This document shows, one piece after another, positions 1-10,510 of a stretch of DNA of 64,000 nucleotides. Made by a program: the position numbers and the translations under genes. This DNA comes from Castanea sativa (Eukaryota > Streptophyta > Magnoliopsida > Fagales > Fagaceae): the NCBI RefSeq assembly GCF_040712315.1, contig NC_134019.1, positions 34,505,873-34,569,872 on the forward strand. Reading direction: 5' to 3'. How positions within the stretch are numbered: the first letter of the stretch is position 1; every line of letters starts with the position of its first letter. Under the pieces are notes generated by a model. The model made no database searches, had not been told where the DNA came from, and was given only the letters and a program-made list of their open reading frames with translations.

Positions 1-690
1 GAAAAAGAAAATGTTTTCATAAAATCAGTTACACTATTTGTAATCTTTGCCAACACAAAGCTAAGAGTTGGTCTTTGGATGAAATATTGTTTATTGTGGT
101 GTGCTACATTGTTATTGTTTACTCTTTGAAACCATTGCTATTATTTGCTTTTTGGAACCATTGTTATATTTTCTCATGGGATGTACTTGCTAATTGTTAA
201 GATTGTCTTAGTTTGTCTAATATTGTATATACTAATTATTGTTTATTGTTATGGACAAATTAATCATGAAAAAAACTTTAATGTTACATGTATTATTATA
301 TGTTATTATAAGTAATTTACCAAATGATGAAGTGATGTTCTTGTAGCAGAACTATGGCTTATTAAAATTGGGCAAATATTTTAAGACATCATTATTTGTT
401 TATTTAAGAAGGTATATCTTTTTTATTGTACAGTTAAATGTTCACTTCCAAAGCAGGTTTTAATCTTTATATTGAATTACTTTCATACTGTTAATAAAAA
501 TGTTTTGAAAAATTTAGTATGTTCTCTACTATAATGTGCATTTTTTTTCACTTGACAATATCATATGATGTAGTCCCTTTTTCAGCTATTAGCTCACACC
601 CTTTCTCCCCCATTTCCAGATTAGTTCAATGGACTCTTTTAATGCAACTAGTTGGTGATCGTTGGAGCTAAGAACTGAAGACTGTGTAGC
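1..690 (+). repeat. Dispersed repeat A, copy 1 (partial)
   Basis: Noncoding AT-rich sequence that recurs at 37009-37690 and 60868-61065. Shared landmarks are the phrase around 'taatctttgccaacaca' (41-57 here) and a block ending 'gaactgaagactgt' (about 673-686 here). The copy is cut by the window start, so its full length is seen only in copies 2 and 3. No coding frame survives. The family is unidentified; copies 2 and 3 begin with a LINE-like 3' tail. Confidence 0.7.
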
Positions 691-1607
691 AATGAACTAT
701 GTTATGAAAATTTGCTCTATTGTGTTTTTTTAGTGTTGTAAACTTGGTAATCATGAGACTATTTAAGAATGTATTTGGAGTCTTTATTTTCTCATATTTT
801 AGCTTGATGAATTGTTGAGAGATTTGATATTTAAATGTTGTGTTGATGGTTTGGTTTATTATATTTGGATTTATAGTTATGCTCTATTCTAATTTTAGAG
901 GTTAGTACCTTAAAACTTACAAGTTTCAAATTGTTGTTATATTTGTTTTAAGCTAAGCTTAGTGCCTTATCACAACTCATTTATGTAAATCTCTCATTTG
1001 GATATGGATCATGATAATGAGATTCGTAGATTTACTCTTAATCCCATTACATGGCAATTGATTAAACAAATACTTGTATTATTTAAACAAGTTGTAAGAC
1101 TCGTTAAAAAGGTCATGTGAATAGTTTTATCAATTACCACATTGTGAGTTAGAGGAATTTTAGTCCAAACTGGTTTAGGCATAAAATATTTCACTTTTTG
1201 TAATATGTATGACTTTTTGCAAATTATGAGATTTTATGGAGAGTGTGGCTTAATATATTTTTTTAATAAGCAATAGTAGAAATTTTAATCATGAATTGGG
1301 GGATTATTATTATTATTATTATTATTGATGTTGCAAAGAATATGTATTTTTTTTGCAAGGTGGGCCCAAAACAATATATTGAGGTTGAAGCTGTGAAGAT
1401 GTATATAAGATTGAATTTTTTTTTTTTTTGTCCCCAAAATTGAAAAGTCACTACTATCATCTCACGAATAAAAAGTGTCTTCGTGTATACAGTGTGCACA
1501 GTTGGCATATTTAAAGCTGACATGCCTATTAAAATAATAATAAAAAATTTAAAATAATTTCATCTCATCATTTAAAATGAATAAAAAAAACATTTGAAGT
1601 TGGATTT
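691..1607. other. AT-rich noncoding stretch
   Basis: No gene, RNA or bounded repeat recognised. It holds an (ATT)8 microsatellite at 1303-1326 and a poly(T) run near 1419-1430. The short open frames here are low-complexity. Confidence 0.5.
1303..1326. repeat. (ATT)8 microsatellite
   Basis: Eight uninterrupted ATT units, directly visible. Confidence 0.9.
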
Positions 1608-1815
1608 TGTGATCTTGTTAAGCCAATTTAGGCATGAATTTGGCCTAAAAGGGGAAGTAATTTAGGGCTTTTGCATGCTAGACTAAAGCAGTTCGTTTTT
1701 ACTTTGGTTCACTTTTTCAAGTGAGGTGAAACAACTTCCTCCTCTCTGTTTTTTTTTTTTTTTTGGTCGATGTGAAGGGAACTTCATTGTATTGATTTTA
1801 ATACTTTTTGCACTA
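1608..1815 (+). repeat. LTR-like fragment related to 62753-63494
   Basis: This segment aligns by eye with the reverse complement of about 63295-63494. Both share 'tgtgatcttgttaag' at the start, then 'taatttagggctt', 'gatgaaacaactt'-like and 'ttgattttaa' blocks in the same order. The 63494 end is the inferred outer end of a Gypsy 5' LTR, so this piece is probably the first part of a related LTR in the opposite orientation. It appears to be interrupted after about 1815 by the AT-rich palindromic sequence described next. Confidence 0.4.
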
Positions 1816-1816
1816 A

Positions 1817-2035
1817 AGGGAACGTGTGGTTCACCGTGATGTTATATTATATCATAATATTACATTATTGTAATCTTACATTACTATAATCTCAATATAA
1901 TAATATAATATTACATTGTTTAGGAATTAAGATGATGTAATATATTTTATAATTTTAAATTATAGTAATGTTAGAAAAAATAATATAAACCAAAAATTTT
2001 AATATCATATAATCGTAATGTGAATCATATTAAGG
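1817..2035. mobile_element. Possible degenerate MITE
   Basis: About 220 bp of very AT-rich sequence with imperfect inverted ends: 'gtggttcaccgtgatg' near 1825-1840 and, inverted, 'cgtaatgtgaatca' near 2014-2027. It appears to interrupt the LTR-like fragment, because the LTR similarity seems to resume after about 2045. No clear target-site duplication was found. A random AT-rich palindrome is the alternative. Confidence 0.3.
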
Positions 2036-2689
2036 ACATATTGCAATGAACCAATTTTCTTCCACCATTTTTTCCTATCCACGTTATTATGTTTGATAAG
2101 TTACTGTTAACAGTGTTAAGTGATTAGACATGTGTCAGCTGTGTATTTGTCATTTAGAAAATATGTTGTCTACATTAGGCGCCAATCCATGTTTTGAGTA
2201 TATAATAACAGGGGCATAAATATTAGATTAAGTAGCACTTTCTCATTTCTCAAAAAAGAAAAAGAAAAAGTAGCACGTTCTCAATTCTAAGACTGAAATC
2301 ATTTTGCTACTCTCAAATTCCTCTTTGTTATTAATTAAACTTGGCATGGTATCAGCCTCTCTCATGGCAACTTGCCAACTTCTTATTTTCCTCAACTACT
2401 AGCAATAGCAATCCTCTATCCCACTTTGTGTCTTATGTTATACTTCACCAATTCCAACTTATTACATATTATTTTTACTTTCATTTTAAACACACATTTT
2501 TTAATAGGTACAAACACACATACACACATATATATACAAACCGCTGCTTTCATAAGTTGGAAGCTGACTGATGTCTACATGTTTGTGGTAATAAAAATAA
2601 ATAAATAGATAAATAAATAAACATTTGTAATACAAATTAGGAACTTAGAAGCTTAGCAAATTCCAAATTACAAAAGAAAAGAACTTTAC
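2036..2689. other. Noncoding stretch, no gene seen
   Basis: It may contain the degraded remainder of the LTR-like fragment (2045-2110). It also has a short CA/TA-rich run at 2514-2540. Overlapping small open frames at 2341-2608 have no recognisable content. Confidence 0.4.
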
Positions 2690-4654
2690 CCTAGTAATAC
2701 ATCAAAACACACATATATGGTTCGCTTATTGTCATTAGGAACTAGGATACCCCAATCCACTGATGCTCAGGAAATGGAAAAAAAATCTCTTAGGCCACTT
2801 TTGATCCAGCCTTGCACCTTGAAGCCAAAAGATTATGGAAGTGATTAGTAGAAAATTCCATATAGCAAGATACGAAAAAGGGTATTCCTAACATTTCATT
2901 AATAAATTTCGAAGGGGAAAGAGAAGCAGAGAGAATTTTAGATTAAATTCATAAAAAAATAGATTCCTGTGCCCAGTATGATTGATATACGGCAGCAGAG
3001 GCACTATCAATACAGGGTATGTCACCAATAAAGCTTTACCCAAAAGGCTTATTCAAAGTATTGTTGGTTCAGCGCAACAACTTTTTAAGGAATATATTAG
3101 CAATCATGGCATAATTACCCTTCAAAAAGAATATTTTAAATGGTAACTACTATCAAACGCATTTTACCAAGTACCAATAACTACAACTAATACAGATTTA
3201 TTACAACAATATATACACAATATGCCCACTATTAAACTTACGACATTTTTAATCAGCATACTCAGGCTCTTATCAGGAAACTAATCATGCTGAAAGAACC
3301 CCCCAAGAAAATTCTTTTTGCAATAAAGCTCAGGGACTGTCAGAAGTATGTGGTTAAATTATTAAATTTACTATATTCCAGTAGCATAAACTTTTGGGAT
3401 TGATTCTCAAAAAAAAAAAAAAAAAAAAATTGAGACAATCAGTAATTTAACATGGTATCAAAGCAGAAAGTCCTGAATTCGATTCCTGTCTATGTGAGGG
3501 AGAGTATTAAAAATATATGGTTAAATAATTAAAATTTTTATATCCCAATATCTTAAACTTTTGGGACAATCGGTAATTTAATAGGGACCACAATATAGGA
3601 CACACTAGACTAAGTTTTTACAAAGTTACCTACTATCTCACCTCATTTAACCAGAACAAAGGCTGCAAAAATTTTGGATTCTATCAAAGTTTCTTCCAAT
3701 AATTTTTTATATTTTTATAGTGCAAAGAAGTAATTATCCTCTTTCCACAGAACACACAGCTTCAGGTGCATAGGGCAACAGTTATCAAGCAATTCTTTCT
3801 CATCCAGCAGATTCACAGAGCTAAAGACATTGCACTATTGTGGTACATAAATACAAAACCTCTCTCAAACAAAAAGACCACAATAAATACATAAACATAT
3901 TTTGTTCAAACAAGACAGTGCATATATGAAAATGGAAATCAGCAAGAACCTATATAAAATAAAAGAAAAAGGAATTCCACATAACCAGTAACCTCAACAA
4001 GTTCTTGTAGATATCAAAGGAGATTTTCTACACAAATATACTAGCACCCTCAAAAAAAAAAAAAAAAAAAAACCTGCTTTTTATCAAATACTCAACTATA
4101 GATAATGCAGTAACCCCATCACTAATCCAAAAGTATGTGAATAAAAAAAAAAAAACGCAGATAAGGGAAATTAAATTTAGACAATGTTGCTACATCCGCA
4201 TTTACAAGTTCAAAATGCAAATATTACCTTATACTCCTCAAAGTTGACACAATAATGTCCTTCATAGATATATATCACCGTTGGCAACAACCCTTAGTAA
4301 AATTCCTTCACAACTGCTTCATGCTTGGGTTCAGACTCATTGGTTGTCCGAATGAACTCATCATAAGATATGTCTAACTGCAGGCAGAACGTAAACAACA
4401 AAACAAAGGAGATCATAAAAAATGGAAAATATGCACAACAATTGGAACATTCATGATTCAAAAAGTCAGGCTAAAGTAAATTGAGAGTGCATTAGCATCT
4501 TGGGTTAATATTACATCTTCCAGAGTGTCTTTTATGCTTGTTAAATGACATCACAATCACTTGGGTCGGAACCCTGGACTGCCACAGCAGCAGCAATTTT
4601 CTCCCCATGCTCATCTGTACTGGTAATGAATATAACTTTCTTTTCTAATAGCCT
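2690..4654 (-). pseudogene. Methionyl-tRNA synthetase (organellar/bacterial type), four-exon pseudogene fragment
   Basis: Four consecutive exon remnants on the minus strand match the catalytic domain of plant organellar methionyl-tRNA synthetase, which charges tRNA-Met in plastids and mitochondria. Exon a (4654-4515) has the family signature TDEHGEKIA. Exon b (4377-4228) has KHEAVVKEFY then HYCVNFEEYK, where a zinc-ligand Cys has become Phe. Exon c (3814-3642) has DEKELLDN, CCPMH and KEDNYFFAL. Exon d (2810-2690) has GWIKSGLRDF, VDWGI and an altered YVWFD motif (Trp to Cys). Introns are retained, with AG and GT borders at most junctions, so this is a duplicated rather than processed copy. It is dead: stops in exons a, b, c and d, small deletions, a lost acceptor before exon c, and no HIGH-motif or KMSKS exon nearby. 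The match is from recognition of family motifs, not a search. Confidence 0.8.
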
Positions 4655-6535
4655 CTGCCACAAAGATATGAACCATAAAATGTTTGCCTTTTACATCATA
4701 TTGCAAGTTTGCAACACTAAAATTGTTCAACAACATAAAATGATAACAATGCACGTTTTCCTTGATTTGCTTGTAGAAATATGCTCTTAAAAATATATAC
4801 ACACACAGAGTTTTCAAATAAAACCCCGAAAGCTATTTGAATTTACTCTTCATTAGTAAAAGAGCCGAGCTTTTACTTTGTTTTTACATCTTCTCACTAT
4901 ACATGAAAAACATATAAACCAATTGAGGGCCATATTTGATCAATCAATCATACAAAAAGGCTATTTCTAGTTAACGGAAGCTGTACAGATAGTCCAGAGA
5001 ATAAAATGAAAAGGTTAGAGAAGAGAGAAGGAAAACTTTTTTTTTCATTTATGGGCTTTTGGTTCTTGTTATATTCTTGAAATGTGTTCACATCTGTAAC
5101 CAAAACACAAACAACACATCTAGGCTAAACCTCATAGATCCAACCCATACTTCAGATTCCAGAGGATAGCGACGCAATTTCAATTCCAAAAGCATTCAAA
5201 CCTTAGCCCCCAAATTAAACTACTTCTTTCTCTCTGAGCCATTCTTCGTAGTCTCTCTCTACCAATGAAGAGATGAGAGAGAATACCAATAATTGTTTGG
5301 ACAGGTCTGCTAGGTAATTTCCGTGATAGACAAATTCAATTTTTTTTTTCTCGGTAAACAAACAGAGAGTTAAACATATACCTGTAATCAGACGAAGAAG
5401 TGGCGGAGATGAGATCGCTGACCATCGTGCCTCAGCTCGTTGTCGGAGTTCTGTATTTGAGTTTTCTCGCTCTTTGCGTTTTCTCAAAGAGAGAGAGTTT
5501 GAGTGATGACTGAGTTAAATTATTATTATTATTATTTTTTGGTGAAAGGGAAATTTCATTAAATTTTTAAAACGAAAACCTATTTTTACTTTGTTTCTTT
5601 TGACCCTTTCAAGTTTCAAGTGAACCCGGAAAAAAGTGAGTCAAAATAAATCAGGTTTTTTTTTTTTATAATTTTTATGTAGTGGTAAAACTTTAGACAC
5701 TAAAAAAATAAGTAATAGAAAAACCAATTTGATGCAAAGTTTAAGAACAAAAATAATTTCATAAAAAAAGGACCAAAAATAATAGATTAGTGATATTAAC
5801 CAACCAAAGACGACTAAATTGAACTAAGGTAAAAACACAGTTCCTTGGACCAGTTTGCACAATTATTGAATGAGCAATAATTACCTCCACTTCATGAGAC
5901 CCCTCTTTCTCACGTGTGAATCAGCCGCAAATACTGTGAAATTGATCTTTTCTCACTTGTAAGCTGAGTAGTAGGCCAAATTCAATTCAGGCTTGACAAG
6001 AAAGGTGCTAGTTATAGCCTTAAAGAATATTATTTTATGTACATAACAAAAAAAAAAAAAAAAGACTCAAAACTCTTTTTGCAAGAAAACACAAAAAGAC
6101 CAGTCCCCACAGTCCATGATATAAAATTCTAAATTTCCCAATTCGAATAAACTCAAATGGATTAGGCAATTGATCACATAAAAAAAAAAAAAAAGTAATC
6201 AAATACTAATATTACACCCGCACGTATAGACAATATAATTATACATTAAGAATCAAACCTTAAAGTCTCATACATGGGTAAGTAGAAAGAAACATATTGC
6301 ATGTTTCGCTTTTGAATAGCAACTTTTTCAATCAAACAAATAACTATTATTGAAGGGTACGGAGGTCATCAACACAATACAGAACAAATAGAAAATCTCA
6401 CACCACTGACATAGACAGTCATGCTAGCCTATTCTCAACTAACACCCAACCAAATAGAGAACATGGAAATCCACTTTTTGCATGAACGTAATCTTCCTCT
6501 ATACGTAGAAGCTACAAATGATGTAAAGCTTAAAT
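4655..6535. other. Noncoding stretch between pseudogene and next exon candidate
   Basis: No gene recognised. A 90-codon minus-strand open frame at 5215-5487 lacks an ATG at its start and resembles nothing I know. The upstream exons of the methionyl-tRNA synthetase are not visible here. Several poly(A) and poly(T) runs occur, for example near 6050 and 6181. Confidence 0.4.
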
Positions 6536-6768
6536 TTAAGCACTAAGTTGGTGACAAGTATCAACAGAGGCTATGACAGAGCCGTCGCCAGTATTCATAG
6601 CTGGAAGTTGGATACTGACTTGATCGCCACCTTCGCTGGCGTTGCTGCCACTGCTGGAATTGCACTCGCATAGTTTAAGAATGAGTACAACAATGAAGAT
6701 CATGAAGCCAACTATTGCCGCAGCGATTTTGATGCCCAAAAGCAGCTTTTCCTCCCTGTGACAGAGTA
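6536..6768 (-). CDS. Possible terminal exon of a small single-pass membrane protein
   Basis: On the minus strand a pyrimidine-rich tract ends in 'ctctgtcacag', a good splice acceptor, followed by an open frame to a stop at 6536-6538. The encoded C-terminal piece is about 75 residues. It starts GREEKLLLGIKIAAA, runs through a hydrophobic segment of about 20 residues ending ILKLCEC (one membrane helix), then a polar Ser/Gly-rich tail ending CHQLSA. There is no ATG in this exon, so an upstream exon would be needed. A proline-rich open segment on the same strand at about 6885-6990 (containing FANPPTPPTAYTF) could belong, but I could not find a matching donor site. Family unknown; it may be a pseudogene or chance. 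Confidence 0.3.
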
Positions 6769-7087
6769 AAAGTTTTTGTGCATCATTACAAGAAAAGAGT
6801 CAGAAATCGTCAATTAAAAAACACATAACCACATGTATACAAACAATAATAATTAACTATCTATAGATAGCGTTATCCGATCAGAGGCGGAGGAGGGTAT
6901 GCAAAAGTGTAAGCGGTGGGAGGAGTTGGAGGATTCGCAAAAGCCCAACGTGCCGTAGATATAATTTGGGAAGGCTTGAAGCTCAGATGTTATATACGCA
7001 CTTGGAAGACTCAACTGCAGGCTTGAAATTCTGAGGCTTGAAGATGAAAGGAGTTATATATATAGGCCTTTTGGAAGAGGGAAGACT

Positions 7088-7137
7088 TGTGTGTGTGTGC
7101 GTGTGTGTGTGTGTTGTTGTTGTTGTTGTTGTTGTTG
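7088..7137. repeat. Compound (TG)n-(TTG)n microsatellite
   Basis: About 13 TG units with one C interruption, running directly into eight or so TTG units. Visible in the sequence. Confidence 0.9.
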
Positions 7138-7199
7138 ATGTACCCAGCACAGTCTTGAAATTTTTCTGTCCCAACTACAGACCATAGTTTTTCTTCTAC

Positions 7200-8514
7200 T
7201 TTTTGGAATTTAACTACCGGCCAAAGCTGTCACTTGTCAATGGTATTTTTGAAATTTTAATGTAGTGTTGAACTATTGAATGTGCCACCGACAGGCCAAA
7301 GTTGTCACTTGTCAATAGTATTTTTGAAATTTTAATGTAATAATAGGCCAAAGTTCACTTGGCAATAGCATTCTTGAAATTTTAATGTAGTTCGGAACTC
7401 TTGAATGTGCCTCCAACAGGCCAAAGTTGTCACTTGTCGATAGCATTCTTGAAATTTTAACGTAGTAATAGGCCAGAGTTCACTTGCCAATGGCATTTCT
7501 GAAATTTTAATATAATGCTGAACTCTTGAATGTGCCCCCAACAGGCCGAAGTTGTCACTTGTCAATGACATTCTTGAAATTTTAATGTAATAACAAGCCA
7601 AAGTTGTCACTTGCCAATGGCATTCTTGAAATTTTAATGTAGTGTTGAACTGTTGAATGTGCCATCAACAGGCTGAAGTTGTCACTTGTCAATGGCATTT
7701 CTGAAATTTTAATATAATGCTGAACTCTTGAATGTGCCCCCAACAGGCCGAAGTTGTCACTTGTCAATGACATTCTTGAAATTTTAATGTAATAACAGGC
7801 CAAAGTTGTCACTTGCCAATGGCATTCTTGAAATTTTAATGTAGTGTTGAACTGTTGAATGTGCCACCAACAGGCTGAAGTTGTCACTTGTCAATGGTAT
7901 TCTTGAAATTTTATTGTAGTGTTGAACTCTTGAATGTGCCACCAACAGGTCGAAGCTGTCACTTGTCAATGGTATTCTTGAAATTTTAATATAATAGCAG
8001 GTCAAAGTTCACTTGCCAATGACATTCTTGAAATTTTAATGTAGTGCAGAACTCTTGAATGTGCCCCCAACAGGCCGAAGTTGTCACTTGTCAATGGTAT
8101 TCTTGAAATTTTAATGTAGTGTTCAACTCTTGAATGTGCCACCAACAGGCCGAAGTTGTTACTTGTCAATGGTATTCTTGAAATTTTAATGTAATAACAG
8201 GCGAAAGTTCACTTGCCAATGGCATTCTTGAGATTTTAATGTAGTGCAGAACTCTTGAATGTGCCCCCAACTGGCCGAAGTTGTCACTTATTAATGGCAT
8301 TCTTGAAATTTTAATGTAGTAATAGGCCTGAGGCACTTGCCAATGGCATTCCTGAAATTTTAATGTAGTGCTAAACTCTTGAATGTGCCCCCAACAGGCC
8401 GAAGTTGTCACTTTTTAATGGCATTCTTGAAATTTCAATGAAGTAATAGACCAAAGTTGTCACTTGCCAATGTCATTCTTGAAATTTTAATGTAATGTTG
8501 AACTCTTGAATGTG
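7200..8514. repeat. Minisatellite array, left part (long 75-bp and short 50-bp monomers)
   Basis: About 20 monomers share the core 'cttgaaattttaatgta'. Spacing between successive cores is either about 74-78 or about 47-54 bp, partly alternating. The short form lacks the stretch 'ttgaactcttgaatgtgcc'. The repeat makes long peptide-like open frames on the minus strand that are artefacts. The array resumes at 14640 after the LINE, so it was one block before the insertion. Confidence 0.9.
8501..8514. repeat. LINE target-site duplication, left copy
   Basis: 'aactcttgaatgtg' directly precedes the LINE and is part of a minisatellite monomer. It repeats at 14638-14651 as 'aactcttgaaagtg', one mismatch in 14. 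Confidence 0.85.
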
Positions 8515-8529
8515 AACCAGACATTTGCT

Positions 8530-9730
8530 ATGACTAAAAACCGAGAGCTATCAAGAGAGGAGGAAGCTGGGCTCTCCATGAGTAAGAAGAAGGTCAAGGA
8601 AGGACATCATATTGAGTTTAATGATGGCTTAAGCGAGAGTGGGCATTCACAGGGAGGCCAGAGCCCTTGGGGGGTTGCTAAGAAAACATTCAAAGACAAG
8701 TTGGTGGGTGAGATTCCAGGAGCCTATGCTAAGGCATTTGACTTCTTGGACCTCTGGGACATGGAGACGGATTCAGATGAGGAAGTGGAAGAGCTCCATG
8801 AGGAGTTAGTAGCGGTAAAGCTCACGAGAGAAACCAAACTCCGAATCAGGAAACCGTGGTCCAACATGCTAATTATTAAGCTTTATGGCAGAGTGATAGG
8901 ACTTAGTTTTCTTCAGAGCAAACTTAACCTACTATGGAAAAGATTCCTATTCAGTCAGGTTCTCGTTGAAAGAAGACATGGATGCAGTTCTTAAAAATGG
9001 GTCGTGGTTCATTACGGGGAACTTTTTATCCATTAGGCCATGGGAGCCCTTCTTCAAGCCAGCTAGTGCTAGTGTTTCATCTATCGTGGTTTGGGTTAGG
9101 TTGCATGAACTACCTATGGAGTTGTATGAGATGGAAGTACTCAAACAAATTGGTGAAGCTATAGGGAGAGTTCTTCAGATTGATTCCCATACTGCCATGG
9201 AGGCTAGAGGAAGGTATGCAAGACTTTGTATTCAGGTAGATATTACCAAGCTACTTATCAACACTGTTCTTGTAGGAAGGTTTGAACATCCTGTGGTCTA
9301 TGAAGGGCTTCATAAGTTGTGTTTCTCTTGCGGGAGGATAGGGCATAGGAAGGAATCATGTCCACTCACCATTAAAAAACTAGAGCCACCGGTGGGGGGT
9401 GGTCCGATGAGTTGTGGAGAAGATAGGAGTACGTACCAAGGAGCGTTGCTGCATGGTTTGCACGACTCATCCTGTACTGGCATAGGTAGTGGAACGATGA
9501 AGGATAGGGGTGCTAGCATGGAGGAAGACAAGTACGATCCTTGGACGCTTGTGACACGTAGGAAGCTTGGGCAAAAGAAAAAAAATATTTTTGTTATCTC
9601 TGGGGACCATTCATTTCACCTATTGGGCCAAGCTATTCATGGGCTTAGGCAAGAGCTGAAGGGTGATACAAGGGATTGGATCGTTATTGGTAGGGGAGCT
9701 GAGACTTTTGGGCCTTTGAGGGTGGGCTGA
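8530..9730 (+). pseudogene. LINE ORF1, DUF4283-type protein with zinc knuckle
   Basis: ORF1 products of plant L1 elements bind element RNA. The start is the ATG at 8530; earlier in-frame codons lie in the duplicated target site. The N-terminal part is charged, with an acidic stretch (TDSDEEVEELHEE). The frame then shifts at about 8950-8965, in the middle of the DUF4283 domain, and continues with GSWFITGNFLSIRPW. A CCHC zinc knuckle, CFSCGRIGHRKESC, follows at about 9321-9362. The second frame stops at 9728-9730. Open segments at 9835-10482 lie between ORF1 and ORF2 and may be the remainder of the ORF1 tail. Confidence 0.85.
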
Positions 9731-10510
9731 GAACCAAGCCTTGGTGTTAAAATGATGGACAAGCAATTGAAGTTCCGATCCAACACTTCAGTTAAGGGCA
9801 AAGAGACTTAGCGAGGAGTAGGGCAACTGAGTGGATGTCTAAGGTAGATACAGGGGGAGTGGGTAAACACTTTCCAAGTGCGATGGCTATTTGTAATTCT
9901 CGGGATAAAAATGGAGATGGTAAGTGCTCCATTGATCCCTTCCAATTCTCAGCAAGTGGACAAACCGAGATGGGCAATCAATCTCGACGACAGGACTGTG
10001 GAGATTCTAGAGGTGGATATTGCGGAGACCAGAGCGAAGCCAACGTACGTGATGGGATGGTTCAGCAGAAAGCTGGCTTTAGCGTGGAGGAATACCTTCC
10101 CGTTGACGGAGGTCAGTGCAAGATTGGGCTTTCTGGCACTCATGGAGGAGGAACTAAGGCGTGTGTGGAGAGTGCTCTACCAAGTGTTGTAGACACCAGT
10201 GTTGTGCGAAGAAAATCCAGCAGAGATCTTGTCGAAGTGAAGGATGTTAGATGCTTAACCCGTGTTCACCTCCATATTAGGGAATCGGCATTGTACAAAG
10301 ATTATTCAAGTGCTCAAGCTAACGCTAGTATTCAGCATCCATGCTGTGGTGAGGGAGAAGAATTTGGGAGTGTTGGAATATCTGATGACTCTGTGTCCAG
10401 GGAAGGGAAGGACAAAGGAGATGATGGCATTGATGGGATGGAATTTGAGGAGGGAAATAGAGATTTTGCCTCCTCTGGATGAATGTCATACTCCTCTTCA
10501 TCAATTAACT

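Noticed and set aside
5215..5487. 90-codon minus-strand open frame as a possible first exon
   Set aside because: No ATG at its start, no recognised domain and no clear splice donor in frame.
7332..8411. Overlapping minus-strand open frames of 80-100 codons with repeated peptides
   Set aside because: They are read-through of the minisatellite monomers; no start context, changing frames and no protein-like constraint.
7200..8514. CRISPR array
   Set aside because: Units are adjacent tandem monomers without unique spacers, in plant nuclear DNA.
9835..10482. Independent gene between LINE ORFs
   Set aside because: Lies inside the LINE; two overlapping frames are open and neither shows a recognised domain, so it is most likely the frameshifted ORF1 tail.
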